Assembly: GCA_017998575.1 (NCBI GenBank)
Contig: JAGOCV010000219.1
Location: 1 to 6,917 of the forward strand
Direction of reading: 5' to 3'
Length of the DNA: 6,917 nt
Origin: Burkholderiaceae bacterium
Lineage (GTDB): Bacteria; Pseudomonadota; Gammaproteobacteria; Burkholderiales; Burkholderiaceae
A program made the translations under genes and the position numbers. The notes beneath the pieces are model-generated. The model worked only from the letters and a program-made list of their open reading frames with translations. It was not told the DNA's origin and ran no database searches. This document shows positions 1-5,267 of this stretch, one piece after another (the first letter of the stretch is position 1; each line of letters opens with the position of its first letter).

Positions 1-36
1 CGTGCGGCGAGTGCGCCGCGCTGATTTCTTCACCAT
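1..36 (-). CDS. N-terminus of IS3-type OrfA transposase subunit (IS3-a), runs off left edge
   Basis: Reading the minus strand from position 36, an ATG opens a frame giving MVKKSARRTRRT before the window ends. A strong ribosome binding site (GAGGAG) lies six bases upstream. A short basic leader of this kind, rich in Lys and Arg, is typical of IS3-family OrfA proteins, which carry a helix-turn-helix that binds the element ends. Only 12 codons are visible, so the family call rests on this leader, the ribosome binding site and the position just inside a TG-type IS terminus. It differs from the OrfA at 4933-5199, so it belongs to another element. Another IS family remains possible. Confidence 0.45.
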   Translation of the reverse strand, partial: MVKKSARRTRRT

Positions 37-122
37 GAAAAACTCCTCGTTGCCAAGCCTTCATCGGCCCGGCTTCATGCCCGGAGTTTCCACTTATAGC
101 GCTGTTCAGATTTGCGGAGCCA
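1..122 (-). mobile_element. Terminal segment of an IS3-like element (IS3-a) inserted in istA
   Basis: The istA reading frame that ends at 284 makes sense only back to about position 123. Further left, IstA-like sequence stops and the frame meets a stop at 36-38. Read on the minus strand, the segment starts TGGCTCCGCAAATCTGAACA at 122, has an 86-base leader, then a ribosome binding site and an OrfA start. IS3-family elements end in 5'-TG...CA-3', which fits a boundary at 122. I infer that this element inserted into istA. The boundary could be a few bases off, and the element's name is unknown. Confidence 0.5.
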
Positions 123-284
123 CTTCTCTTCTACCGCACCGTCAAGACCGTGCTGGCCACCGGCGCCGACCAGCAGGTAGCCGCGCCCAGCGAAACCCCG
201 GCCGGCTATGCCACTGCGCGCTTCGCGCGCGACGCGGCCAGCCTGTTTGCCTGCATCCACCCGCAGCTGGACCTGCTGCATTGA
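123..284 (+). pseudogene. istA: istA, C-terminal fragment of IS21-family transposase (IS21-a)
   Basis: The frame codes for 53 residues ending in a TGA at 282-284, starting LLFYRTVKTVLATGADQQ. The YRTVKTVLATGAD stretch resembles the C-terminal region of IstA, in which a Tyr-Arg/Lys-x-Val-Lys segment precedes a variable tail. IstA is the DDE transposase of IS21 elements and acts with the ATPase IstB. The whole catalytic core is absent because the gene is cut on the left at about 122 by the IS3-like element. The stop lies 23 bases before the istB start, the usual istA-istB order. Whether the missing part survives beyond the window cannot be seen; this piece alone cannot be active. Confidence 0.7.
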
Positions 285-294
285 TCTCACCCTG

Positions 295-301
295 AAAGGA
301 G
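295..301 (+). promoter_or_regulatory. Ribosome binding site of istB (IS21-a)
   Basis: AAAGGAG sits six bases before the ATG at 308. It decides that start for istB and lies in the short istA-istB gap, so istB is probably translated from the istA message with its own initiation signal. Confidence 0.75.
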
Positions 302-307
302 AACGCC

Positions 308-1093
308 ATGAACCCCTCACCTGAACTGGCCCCGCAACTGAAGCTGTTGCGCCTGTCGGGCATCCTCGACTCGCTGGAGTCGCGCAACAAACAGGCCATC
401 GATGCCAAGCTGGCCTATACCGAATTCCTGGCCATGCTCATCGGCGACGAGCTGGCGCGGCGCGAGCAAAAGAAGTTCAGCTTGCGGCTGCGCCGGGCGC
501 AGTTTCGAACCACCAAGACGCTCGAGCAGTTCGACTTCGATCGGCTGCCCCAGCTCAATCGCGCCCTGGTGCACGACCTGGCCACCGGGCGCTATCTGGG
601 CGAGAGATCGCCGGTGCTGATCGTGGGGCCGTGCGGCACCGGCAAGAGCCATTTGGCGCAGGCGCTGGGCCACTGCGCGGTGCGCCAGGGCGTCGATGTG
701 GTGTTCACCACCTGCGCGGGCCTGACGCAAAGCCTGAACGCGGCGCGCGCCACCGGCGGCTATGACAGAAAGCTCGCCGCCTTGGCTAAAGTGCCGCTCT
801 TGATCATCGACGACTTCGGGCTCAAACCCATGCGCCCGCCGGCCGACGAAGATCTGCACGATCTGATGGCCGAGCGCTACGAGCAGGCCGCCACGATTGT
901 GACGAGCAATCTGGACTTCCCGGAATGGGATCAGGCGTTCCCGGCCAATCGCCTGCTGGCTTCGGCCACGCTGGACCGCCTGCGCCACAACGCCTACTGC
1001 ATGGTGCTGGACGGACAGTCCTACCGCACGCCCAAGCTCACCCCGGCAGCGCCCTCCGCGGCTTCGCGCAGGCTTGCAAATGCCGCGAAATGA
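308..1093 (+). CDS. istB: IstB, ATP-binding helper of IS21 transposition (IS21-a)
   Basis: This 261-residue protein is a full-length IstB, the AAA+ (DnaA/DnaC-like) ATPase that remodels target DNA and stimulates the IstA transposase. The N-terminal helical domain covers about residues 1-95. The Walker A motif GPCGTGKS is at 107-114 and the Walker B motif LLIIDDFG at 164-171. A sensor-1-like TSNLDFPEW is at 199-207, and the family box LDRLRH at 222-227. The length matches the family norm of about 250-260. The start has a good ribosome binding site. The gene looks intact, but its partner istA is truncated, so on its own it is unlikely to drive transposition. It is clearly different in sequence from the second IstB at 5760-6557. 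Confidence 0.95.
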   Translation: MNPSPELAPQLKLLRLSGILDSLESRNKQAIDAKLAYTEFLAMLIGDELARREQKKFSLRLRRAQFRTTKTLEQFDFDRLPQLNRALVHDLATGRYLGERSPVLIVGPCGTGKSHLAQALGHCAVRQGVDVVFTTCAGLTQSLNAARATGGYDRKLAALAKVPLLIIDDFGLKPMRPPADEDLHDLMAERYEQAATIVTSNLDFPEWDQAFPANRLLASATLDRLRHNAYCMVLDGQSYRTPKLTPAAPSAASRRLANAAK

Positions 1094-1135
1094 AGTCATG
1101 CTTATCAAGGAAAGAGAAGCCAGTTTGCAGCCTCC

Positions 1136-1180
1136 AACTGGCCTGATTACGCCGGAATCAAACTGGCTCGATTACGGTGA
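1136..1180 (+). repeat. Two 20-bp direct repeats at the right end of IS21-a
   Basis: AACTGGCCTGATTACGCCGG at 1136-1155 and AACTGGCTCGATTACGGTGA at 1161-1180 are imperfect copies with a 25-bp period. An inverted partner of the core, GCCAGTT, lies at 1119-1125. IS21 elements carry several such internal repeats near each end as transposase binding sites. The position between istB and the presumed right tip fits that role. Confidence 0.75.
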
Positions 1181-1189
1181 GAAGTGACA

Positions 1190-1528
1190 AGGCGCGAACT
1201 CGTCGAGCGCTGCCTGCAGCCGGGAGCCTCGGTGTCGGGCATCGCACTGGAGAACGGTATCAATGCCAACGTGGTGTTCAGGTGGCGGCGCGAGCATTTG
1301 CGCGCGATCTCCGGCGTTGCGCGGCAGGGCGCTGCGCAGGCGGTGCTGTTACCGGTGAGGCTCGCGGCGGCAATGACGTCGGCCGAGCCTGCGTCGATGT
1401 CCTCATGCTCGCCTGTACCCACGGGCGTCATCGAGATCGACATCGGCGCTGCGCGTGTGCGCCTGCGCGGTTCAGTGGACGAGGCCAACCTGCGGTTCGT
1501 GCTGCAGACGCTGAAGGCGGGCGCATGA
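1190..1528 (+). pseudogene. tnpA: tnpA of IS66-family element, 5'-truncated (helix-turn-helix protein)
   Basis: The remaining 112 residues start RRELVERCLQPGASVSGIAL and include NGINANVVFRWRREHL, the helix-turn-helix typical of IS66 TnpA (IS3 OrfA-like DNA-binding fold). TnpA is one of three proteins IS66 needs for transposition. The usual first 20 or so residues (a basic stretch leading into FKRxLVE) are missing, because the upstream sequence is the end of IS21-a. A GTG at 1184 could reopen the frame, but it lies inside the IS21 tip and is probably chance. The stop overlaps the tnpB start (ATGA at 1525-1528), the normal coupled arrangement. The C-terminal half looks undamaged. Confidence 0.8.
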
Positions 1529-1890
1529 TCGGGCTGCCGGCCAACACGCGCGTGTGGCTCGTAGCGGGCCAGACGGACATGCGCCGCGGCTTCGATGGCC
1601 TGGCCGCGATGGTGCAGACCGCACTCACCGAGAATCCCTTCTCGGGCCACGTCTTCGTGTTCCGCGGCCGCCGCGGCGACATCATTAAGGTGCTGTGGTT
1701 CGACGGCCAGGGCCTTTGCCTGTTTGCAAAGCGGCTGGAGCGCGGTCGCTTCGTCTGGCCTCAGGCCACGCAAGGTGCCGTGTCGCTGACGCCGGCACAG
1801 CTGTCGATGCTGCTCGAAGGCATCGACTGGCGCATGCCGCAACGCACCTGGCAGCCCGAAACGCTGCAGCCGCCACAGCTGGCAGCGTGA
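1525..1890 (+). CDS. tnpB: TnpB of IS66-family element (IS66 Orf2)
   Basis: This 121-residue protein matches the small IS66 Orf2/TnpB family. It has TDMRRGFDGLAA at residues 17-28, then FVFRGRRGDIIKVLWFDGQG at 44-63, LCLFAKRLE at 64-72 and LEGIDW at 97-102. Its length is typical (about 115-120). It is required for IS66 transposition, but its biochemical role is not well defined. It is unrelated to the TnpB nucleases of IS200/IS605. The ATG at 1525 overlaps the tnpA stop by four bases, so it is probably translated by coupling. That start is preferred over an open frame extending upstream from 1177, which crosses tnpA out of frame. The gene is intact. Confidence 0.93.
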   Translation: MIGLPANTRVWLVAGQTDMRRGFDGLAAMVQTALTENPFSGHVFVFRGRRGDIIKVLWFDGQGLCLFAKRLERGRFVWPQATQGAVSLTPAQLSMLLEGIDWRMPQRTWQPETLQPPQLAA

Positions 1891-1961
1891 CTACTGTATA
1901 AGATTTCCTCCGGTGTGACCCTAATGGCGCACCGCACGAGACGGCGGGCACAGTAGAGCTC
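1891..1961 (+). promoter_or_regulatory. Foldable tnpB-tnpC leader (nested inverted repeats)
   Basis: The 71-base gap holds a perfect 7-bp inverted repeat, CTACTGT (1891-1897) with ACAGTAG (1950-1956). Inside it is a second stem, CGGTGTG (1911-1917) with CGCACCG (1928-1934), which pairs fully in RNA with one G-U wobble. The outer stem ends five bases before the tnpC GTG start and covers most of the place where its ribosome binding site would sit. I infer possible control of tnpC translation, perhaps released by ribosomes finishing tnpB. No promoter is evident. Confidence 0.4.
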
Positions 1962-3521
1962 GTGCCCAGCCAAAATCCCACGCCACTGACCATCGATGCG
2001 TTGCTGCGCGTGCTCGCCGAGCGCGACGCCGAAGTGGCGCTGCTGAAGCTTATGGTCGACAAGCTCAAGGCGCAGCTGGCACGCCGCGCTCGCGAGCAAT
2101 ACGGAGCTTCCAGCGAACAGCTGGGCGCGCAGCTGACGCTCATCGCCGCCGAAGCGCCAAAGGCCCCCACGAGCGGCGGCGCCGCACAAGCGCTTCAGAC
2201 GAAGCCGCGCAAGCCGCGCAGCGATCAGCGCAAGCTGCCCGAGCACCTGCCGCGCGAGACCCAGGTCCATCACCCCAAGGGATTCGCAGCCGACACGCCG
2301 TGCGCCTGCAGCGAATGCGGCGGCAGGCTGCGCCAGATTGGCCAGGACGTGGCCGAGCAGCTGGAGTACGTGCCTGGGCGCTTCAAGGTCATCCGCCATG
2401 TGCGTCCCAAGCTCGCCTGCGTGCGCTGTGAGGGGATCTTCCAGGCGCTGGCGCCCAGCCGCCCGATCGCGCGCGGCCTGCCCGGCCCGGCGCTGCTGGC
2501 GCACGTGATGGTGGCCAAGTACTGCGACCACACGCCGCTGTACCGCCAGAGCCGCATCTACGCGCGCGACGGCGTGGACATCGAGCGCTCCACAATGGTG
2601 GGCTGGGTCGACCAAGGCGACGCCTTGCTGGACCCGCTGGTGGCCGTCCTGGGCCGCTACACGCTGGCGGGCGGCAAGGTGCACGCCGACGACACGCCGG
2701 TGCCGGTGCTCGATCCCGGACGCGGGCGCACCAAGACCGGCAGGCTGTGGGTCTACGTGCGCGATGACCGGCCCTGCGCCAGCCGGGATGCGCCGGCGGT
2801 GTGGTTCCAGTACTCGCCCGATCGCGGCGGCGAACATCCGCGCGAACACCTCAAGCGCTACCGAGGCATCTTGCAGGCCGACGCCTACTCGGGCTACTCG
2901 AAACTGTTCGACAGCGGGCGCGTCGTGCATGCCGCATGTATGGCTCACGCGAGACGGTACTACTGGGATGTCTATGAGGCGCAAAAACGCGCGCCCGGCT
3001 CGATCGCCGAGCAGGCGCTGCAGCGCATTGCCAAGCTCTACGAGATCGAAGCTGACATCCGGGGCCGACCGCCCGATGAGCGACGACGAGAACGCCTCGA
3101 ACGCGCAACACCGCTACTGAAGGACCTGCACGCCTGGCTGAGCGAGACGCTCGCTCGCGTGTCGGCCAAGTCCGATTTGGCGCAGGCCATCGGCTACTCC
3201 CTTACGCACTGGAAGGCGCTCACGCGCTACTGCGAAGACGGGCGCATCGAGATCGACAACAATGCTGCAGAACGCGCGCTGCGCGGCGTCAGCCTGGGGC
3301 GCAAGAACTACCTGTTCTTCGGCTCGGACGCCGGCGGCGAGCGTGCCGCGGCGATCTACAGCCTGGTGGAGACGGCCAAGCTCAATGGGCTGGATCCCGA
3401 GGCGTACTTGCGCGACGTGTTCGAGCGCATCGCCGATCATCCGATCAACCGCATTGAGGAGCTGCTGCCGTGGAACAACATCGGGCGACGCGAAGAGGAG
3501 CCGCAACCAAAGGCGGCCTGA
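1962..3521 (+). CDS. tnpC: TnpC, DDE transposase of IS66-family element
   Basis: At 519 residues this is a full-length IS66 transposase. In order it has an N-terminal leucine-zipper-like coiled coil (about 10-45), a linker rich in Ala, Lys and Arg, a zinc-binding region (CACSECGG at 114-121, CVRCEG at 153-158), and the DDE catalytic domain. Likely catalytic residues are D243 or D244 in HADDTPV, D307 in LQADAYSGY and E437 in IDNNAAERALR. The IS66 C-terminal domain follows, with GLDPEAYLRDVFERIADHP at 476-494 and LLPWN at 501-505. The start is a GTG at 1962; the frame is open back to 1902, but no ATG or better start occurs there. The next gene starts one base after its stop, suggesting co-transcription. 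It appears intact, although the element has lost its tnpA 5' end and, in this window, its left inverted repeat. Confidence 0.95.
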   Translation: MPSQNPTPLTIDALLRVLAERDAEVALLKLMVDKLKAQLARRAREQYGASSEQLGAQLTLIAAEAPKAPTSGGAAQALQTKPRKPRSDQRKLPEHLPRETQVHHPKGFAADTPCACSECGGRLRQIGQDVAEQLEYVPGRFKVIRHVRPKLACVRCEGIFQALAPSRPIARGLPGPALLAHVMVAKYCDHTPLYRQSRIYARDGVDIERSTMVGWVDQGDALLDPLVAVLGRYTLAGGKVHADDTPVPVLDPGRGRTKTGRLWVYVRDDRPCASRDAPAVWFQYSPDRGGEHPREHLKRYRGILQADAYSGYSKLFDSGRVVHAACMAHARRYYWDVYEAQKRAPGSIAEQALQRIAKLYEIEADIRGRPPDERRRERLERATPLLKDLHAWLSETLARVSAKSDLAQAIGYSLTHWKALTRYCEDGRIEIDNNAAERALRGVSLGRKNYLFFGSDAGGERAAAIYSLVETAKLNGLDPEAYLRDVFERIADHPINRIEELLPWNNIGRREEEPQPKAA

Positions 3522-3522
3522 G

Positions 3523-4104
3523 ATGGTGACCAAGGCTCCGCGCCGCCCCGCCGGCAGCGCCATCCTTCAGGTGCGCATCGAGTTGCGCGGCACCAAACCC
3601 AAGGTTTGGCGACGCGTGCTCGTTCCCCAGACGATCACGCTGCTGAAGCTGCATCTGGTGATCCAGGCGGCCTTCGGCTGGGGACACTCGCACCTGCATG
3701 AATTCATCGCCGGGGATGGTGAGCGCTACGGCGCCGCCGATCCGATGTACGACTCACCCGGCTCGATCAACAGCGAGAACGTGCGGCTGACAACGGTGCT
3801 GCGCACCACGACATTGAGCTACGTCTACGACTTCGGCGACTACTGGGATCACCGCATCACGATCGAGAAGACTCACGCTGCCGATCCGCTCATCACATTG
3901 CCGTTCTGCACCGGCGGGGCCGGCGCGACGCCGCCCGAAGACTGCGGCGGCGTGCCGGGCTATGCCGATTTCGTGCGGGCGATGACCGATCCCAACGATT
4001 CAGAGCACGCACACTTGACCGAGTGGATCGGCGTCGATTCCTGGGATCCCAAGGCGTTTGACAGCACCGAGGCCAACGATCGTCTGGCTGCGATCCAACT
4101 CTGA
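3523..4104 (+). CDS. Plasmid pRiA4b ORF-3-like protein, IS66 passenger gene
   Basis: The 193-residue product has the hallmarks of the pRiA4b ORF-3 family. These are an N-terminal IELRGTKPKVWRRVLVP (19-35), AFGWGHSHLHEF (50-61), an aromatic core YVYDFGDYWDHRITIEK (100-116), the Cys/Gly stretch GGAGATPPEDCGGVPGY (131-147) and WDPKAFD near the end (174-180). The family is named after a gene on an Agrobacterium Ri plasmid, and its biochemical function is not known to me. No signal peptide or membrane segment is seen, so it is probably cytosolic. It begins one base after the tnpC stop and lies inside the IS66 right end, so it travels with the element. A role in transposition or its control is conceivable but unproven. 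The frame is clean, with no sign of decay. Confidence 0.85.
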   Translation: MVTKAPRRPAGSAILQVRIELRGTKPKVWRRVLVPQTITLLKLHLVIQAAFGWGHSHLHEFIAGDGERYGAADPMYDSPGSINSENVRLTTVLRTTTLSYVYDFGDYWDHRITIEKTHAADPLITLPFCTGGAGATPPEDCGGVPGYADFVRAMTDPNDSEHAHLTEWIGVDSWDPKAFDSTEANDRLAAIQL

Positions 4105-4111
4105 GGGTGCA

Positions 4112-4360
4112 ATGATTCGGCTGACCAAGAACATTGAGACCCTGATCGACGAAGGCGGAGAGATCACGCTGGGCAGACTGCCACCGTTCGATTGCGTCGC
4201 CACGGCCACGGACGACACCGCTTGCCTTGCGATGCTCGTGCGAAGGGACGGCGAAACGTTAAACCAACTCATCCGGCGCCTCGACAAGGCCATTCACTTG
4301 GCCTGGACCGACAACTGGTTCACCGACGAGGTCAATGGCGGCCCGAGCAATCGGCTGTGA
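4112..4360 (+). CDS. Small uncharacterised protein, second IS66 passenger gene
   Basis: This 82-residue protein reads MIRLTKNIETLIDEGGEITL... and has no domain I can name. It is soluble-looking and mixed in charge, with a central DDTACLAMLVRRDGETLNQL (34-51) followed by a helical LIRRLDKAIHLAW (53-65). Its ATG lies seven bases after the stop of the ORF-3-like gene, with GAGGG a few bases upstream as a possible ribosome binding site. It ends 33 bases before the IS66 right tip. The tight spacing and shared strand imply a single operon tnpA-B-C-orf3-orf4. The frame and codon use match its neighbours, so I take it as a real gene. Its function is unknown; an accessory or regulatory protein of the element is only a guess. 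Confidence 0.7.
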   Translation: MIRLTKNIETLIDEGGEITLGRLPPFDCVATATDDTACLAMLVRRDGETLNQLIRRLDKAIHLAWTDNWFTDEVNGGPSNRL

Positions 4361-4373
4361 CATTGGTCAAGAG

Positions 4374-4393
4374 GGCCTTCGTCGCACGCTTAC
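4374..4393 (+). repeat. Right terminal inverted repeat of the IS66-family element
   Basis: The tip reads GGCCTTCGTCGCACGCTTAC, whose complement starts GTAAGCGTGCG. IS66-family ends begin with GTAA, commonly GTAAGCG. The base after it begins an in-frame IS3 OrfB codon (Asp), so the boundary at 4393/4394 is sharp. The matching left repeat is not in the window. Confidence 0.8.
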
Positions 4394-4900
4394 GTCGGTT
4401 CGGACGGCCAGCGGATAGCCGCGGAAGATGGCCGCGCGATCGAGCAGTCGGGTGACGTATTGGCCTGAGATGCCCCAGTCCACTGCGAGGTCTACGCATT
4501 CGTGGCTGAAGTCATCGGCAACCGTCAGGCACTTGATGCGCCGCCCATTGGCCAGGCTGTCGCTGACGAAATCCATGCTCCACACTTGATTGACGCCCTG
4601 AGCCAGTTGAAGCGGCACACGCTCGGATGCTGGCCGCCTGACCTTCTTGCGCCTGCGCACGGCCAGGTTCGCTTCGCTGTAGAGGCGATACACCCGTTTG
4701 TGGTTCACACCGGGAAACTCCGGGCGCAGCAGATCGTGGATGCGCCGATAGCCGAAACGTCGGCGCGCATGGGCAATCTCGACGATCTTGCCTGTCAAGT
4801 CTTGGGTCATCTGGTCGGCCTGGGGTGGATGGCGGTAACTGCGCGGGATAGCCCCACAAGGCAGCAGGCGTGGCGTTCGGACAAGTGGTTCGATGACCAT
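4394..4900 (-). pseudogene. OrfB (DDE transposase) of IS3-family element IS3-b, 3' half missing
   Basis: From the ATG at 4900 the frame gives 169 IS3 residues. These include ARRRFGYRRIHDLL (45-58), QVWSMDFVSD (105-114, first catalytic Asp D110) and YPLAVRTD (162-169, second catalytic Asp D169). The expected continuation NGPEF and the final Glu are absent. The next bases are the IS66 tip, and the open frame adds eight foreign codons before a stop at 4367. Residues 6-20 read LVRTPRLLPCGAIPR, but the +1 frame over 4843-4884 reads LSERHACCLVGLSR, the conserved IS3 motif. So two compensating indels have scrambled this short stretch. The protein would normally be made as a fusion with OrfA by -1 frameshifting. 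The product is inactive as seen. Confidence 0.85.
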
Positions 4901-4932
4901 CTTGCCGATCGCCGCGCGTTTGACCTGTGGGG

Positions 4933-4946
4933 CTAGCGTTTTACCC
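4933..4946 (-). promoter_or_regulatory. Probable -1 frameshift site joining OrfA and OrfB of IS3-b
   Basis: On the minus strand, OrfA ends GTA AAA CGC TAG. After decoding AAA, slipping back one base on the four-A run (4939-4942) gives ACG CTA GCC CCA, so the product reads VK-TLAPQVKRAAIGK into the OrfB frame. This is the normal IS3 way of making the OrfAB transposase. The A-run is a weak slippery site, and I did not define a stimulatory structure. Confidence 0.55.
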
Positions 4947-5199
4947 CGAGAACGCTCTTCAGAGCATGCATGTCCAAGTGCGCCTCGGCCAGCAGCTTCT
5001 TGAGCTTGGCGTTCTCGCCTTCCAGCTCACGCAGCCGCTTGGCGTCGGGTACGTCCATGCCGCCGAACTTGGCACGCCACTTGTAGAAGGTGGCCTCGCT
5101 GAATCCGCCCTTGCGGCACAGCTCCTTGATCGGCATGCCGGCCTCAGCCTGCTTGATGAACCCGATGATTTGTACTTCTGTGAATCTGCTCTTCTTCAT
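4933..5199 (-). CDS. OrfA (helix-turn-helix subunit) of IS3-family element IS3-b
   Basis: The product starts MKKSRFTEVQIIGFIKQAEA and has the classic IS3 OrfA layout. A helix-turn-helix covers about residues 15-45 (IKELCRKGGFSEATFYKWRAKFGG). A leucine-zipper-like helix follows (KRLRELEGENAKLKKLLAEAHLD), and the end is KSVLGVKR. The zipper mediates OrfA and OrfAB assembly on the element ends. I prefer the ATG at 5199 (88 residues) over the one at 5208, because AGGAG at 5210-5214 lies ten bases from the former but only one base from the latter, and family members commonly begin MKKSRF. The gene looks intact, but its partner OrfB is cut, so alone it could act only as a repressor or DNA binder. 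Confidence 0.9.
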   Translation of the reverse strand: MKKSRFTEVQIIGFIKQAEAGMPIKELCRKGGFSEATFYKWRAKFGGMDVPDAKRLRELEGENAKLKKLLAEAHLDMHALKSVLGVKR

Positions 5200-5247
5200 G
5201 TCCGTCATTCTCCTGGTTGACGGACTTCCTGGAAATTACGCTGGTAC

Positions 5248-5267
5248 GGCTGGCAGGGGGCAGGTCA
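5248..5267 (-). repeat. Left terminal inverted repeat of IS3-b
   Basis: On the minus strand, the element opens TGACCTGCCCCCTGCCAGCC at 5267, about 70 bases before OrfA. The TG start and C-rich block fit IS3-family tips. To the right the sequence changes to another OrfB. The right-end partner is outside the window, so the exact extent of the repeat is not verified. Confidence 0.6.

Larger units (their letters stand above)
123..1189 (+). mobile_element. Right part of IS21-family element IS21-a
   Basis: The segment holds the end of istA, complete istB, terminal repeats and a right tip closing ...AAGTGACA at about 1189. IS21 elements end in CA, and the complement TGTCACTT would be a normal left tip. 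Immediately after 1189 the sequence becomes the interior of an IS66 tnpA gene in frame, which supports the boundary. The left part of the element, with most of istA, is outside the window, beyond the IS3-like insertion. I infer that IS21-a inserted into IS66 tnpA. Confidence 0.75.
1190..4393 (+). mobile_element. IS66-family element with two passenger genes, left end missing
   Basis: The gene order is tnpA (truncated), tnpB, tnpC, a pRiA4b ORF-3-like gene and an 82-residue unknown, then the right inverted repeat. The visible 3.2 kb is longer than the part of a minimal IS66 downstream of the tnpA 5' end would be, because of the last two genes. IS66 elements duplicate 8 bp of target, so the candidate duplication on this side is GTCGGTTC at 4394-4401. 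The left end should lie outside the window, beyond the rest of IS21-a. The element is inserted in the OrfB gene of IS3-b. Confidence 0.85.
4394..5267 (-). mobile_element. 5' half of IS3-family element IS3-b, interrupted by IS66
   Basis: This segment holds the left terminus, OrfA, the frameshift site and the first half of OrfB of an IS3 element read on the minus strand. On the left it stops exactly at the IS66 tip (4394). On the right it begins inside another IS3 OrfB (IS3-c). Its 3' half, starting with codons for NGPEF, should lie on the far side of the IS66 element if this is a simple insertion. Confidence 0.8.

Noticed and set aside
2..295. Plus-strand 97-codon open frame at the left edge
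   Set aside because: It crosses the IS3-a/istA junction out of the istA frame and resembles nothing; the true signals are OrfA on the minus strand and the istA tail.
317..1108. Long minus-strand open frame (263 codons) opposite istB
   Set aside because: It is the antisense of a clear IstB gene in GC-rich DNA; its translation has no recognisable motif and low-complexity Arg/Gly/Gln content.
1119..1142. GCCAGTT/AACTGGC hairpin as an istB terminator
   Set aside because: There is no run of T after it and its arms belong to the IS21 terminal repeat unit, so transposase binding is the better explanation.
1761..2984. 407-codon minus-strand open frame across tnpB and tnpC
   Set aside because: It is antisense to two well-supported IS66 genes, spans their intergenic leader, and shows only the composition expected from the opposite strand of high-GC coding DNA.
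3523..4360. Toxin-antitoxin or phage-defence pair hypothesis for the two IS66 passenger genes
   Set aside because: Neither protein shows a toxin, nuclease or antitoxin motif; the only support is size and adjacency, which is not enough.
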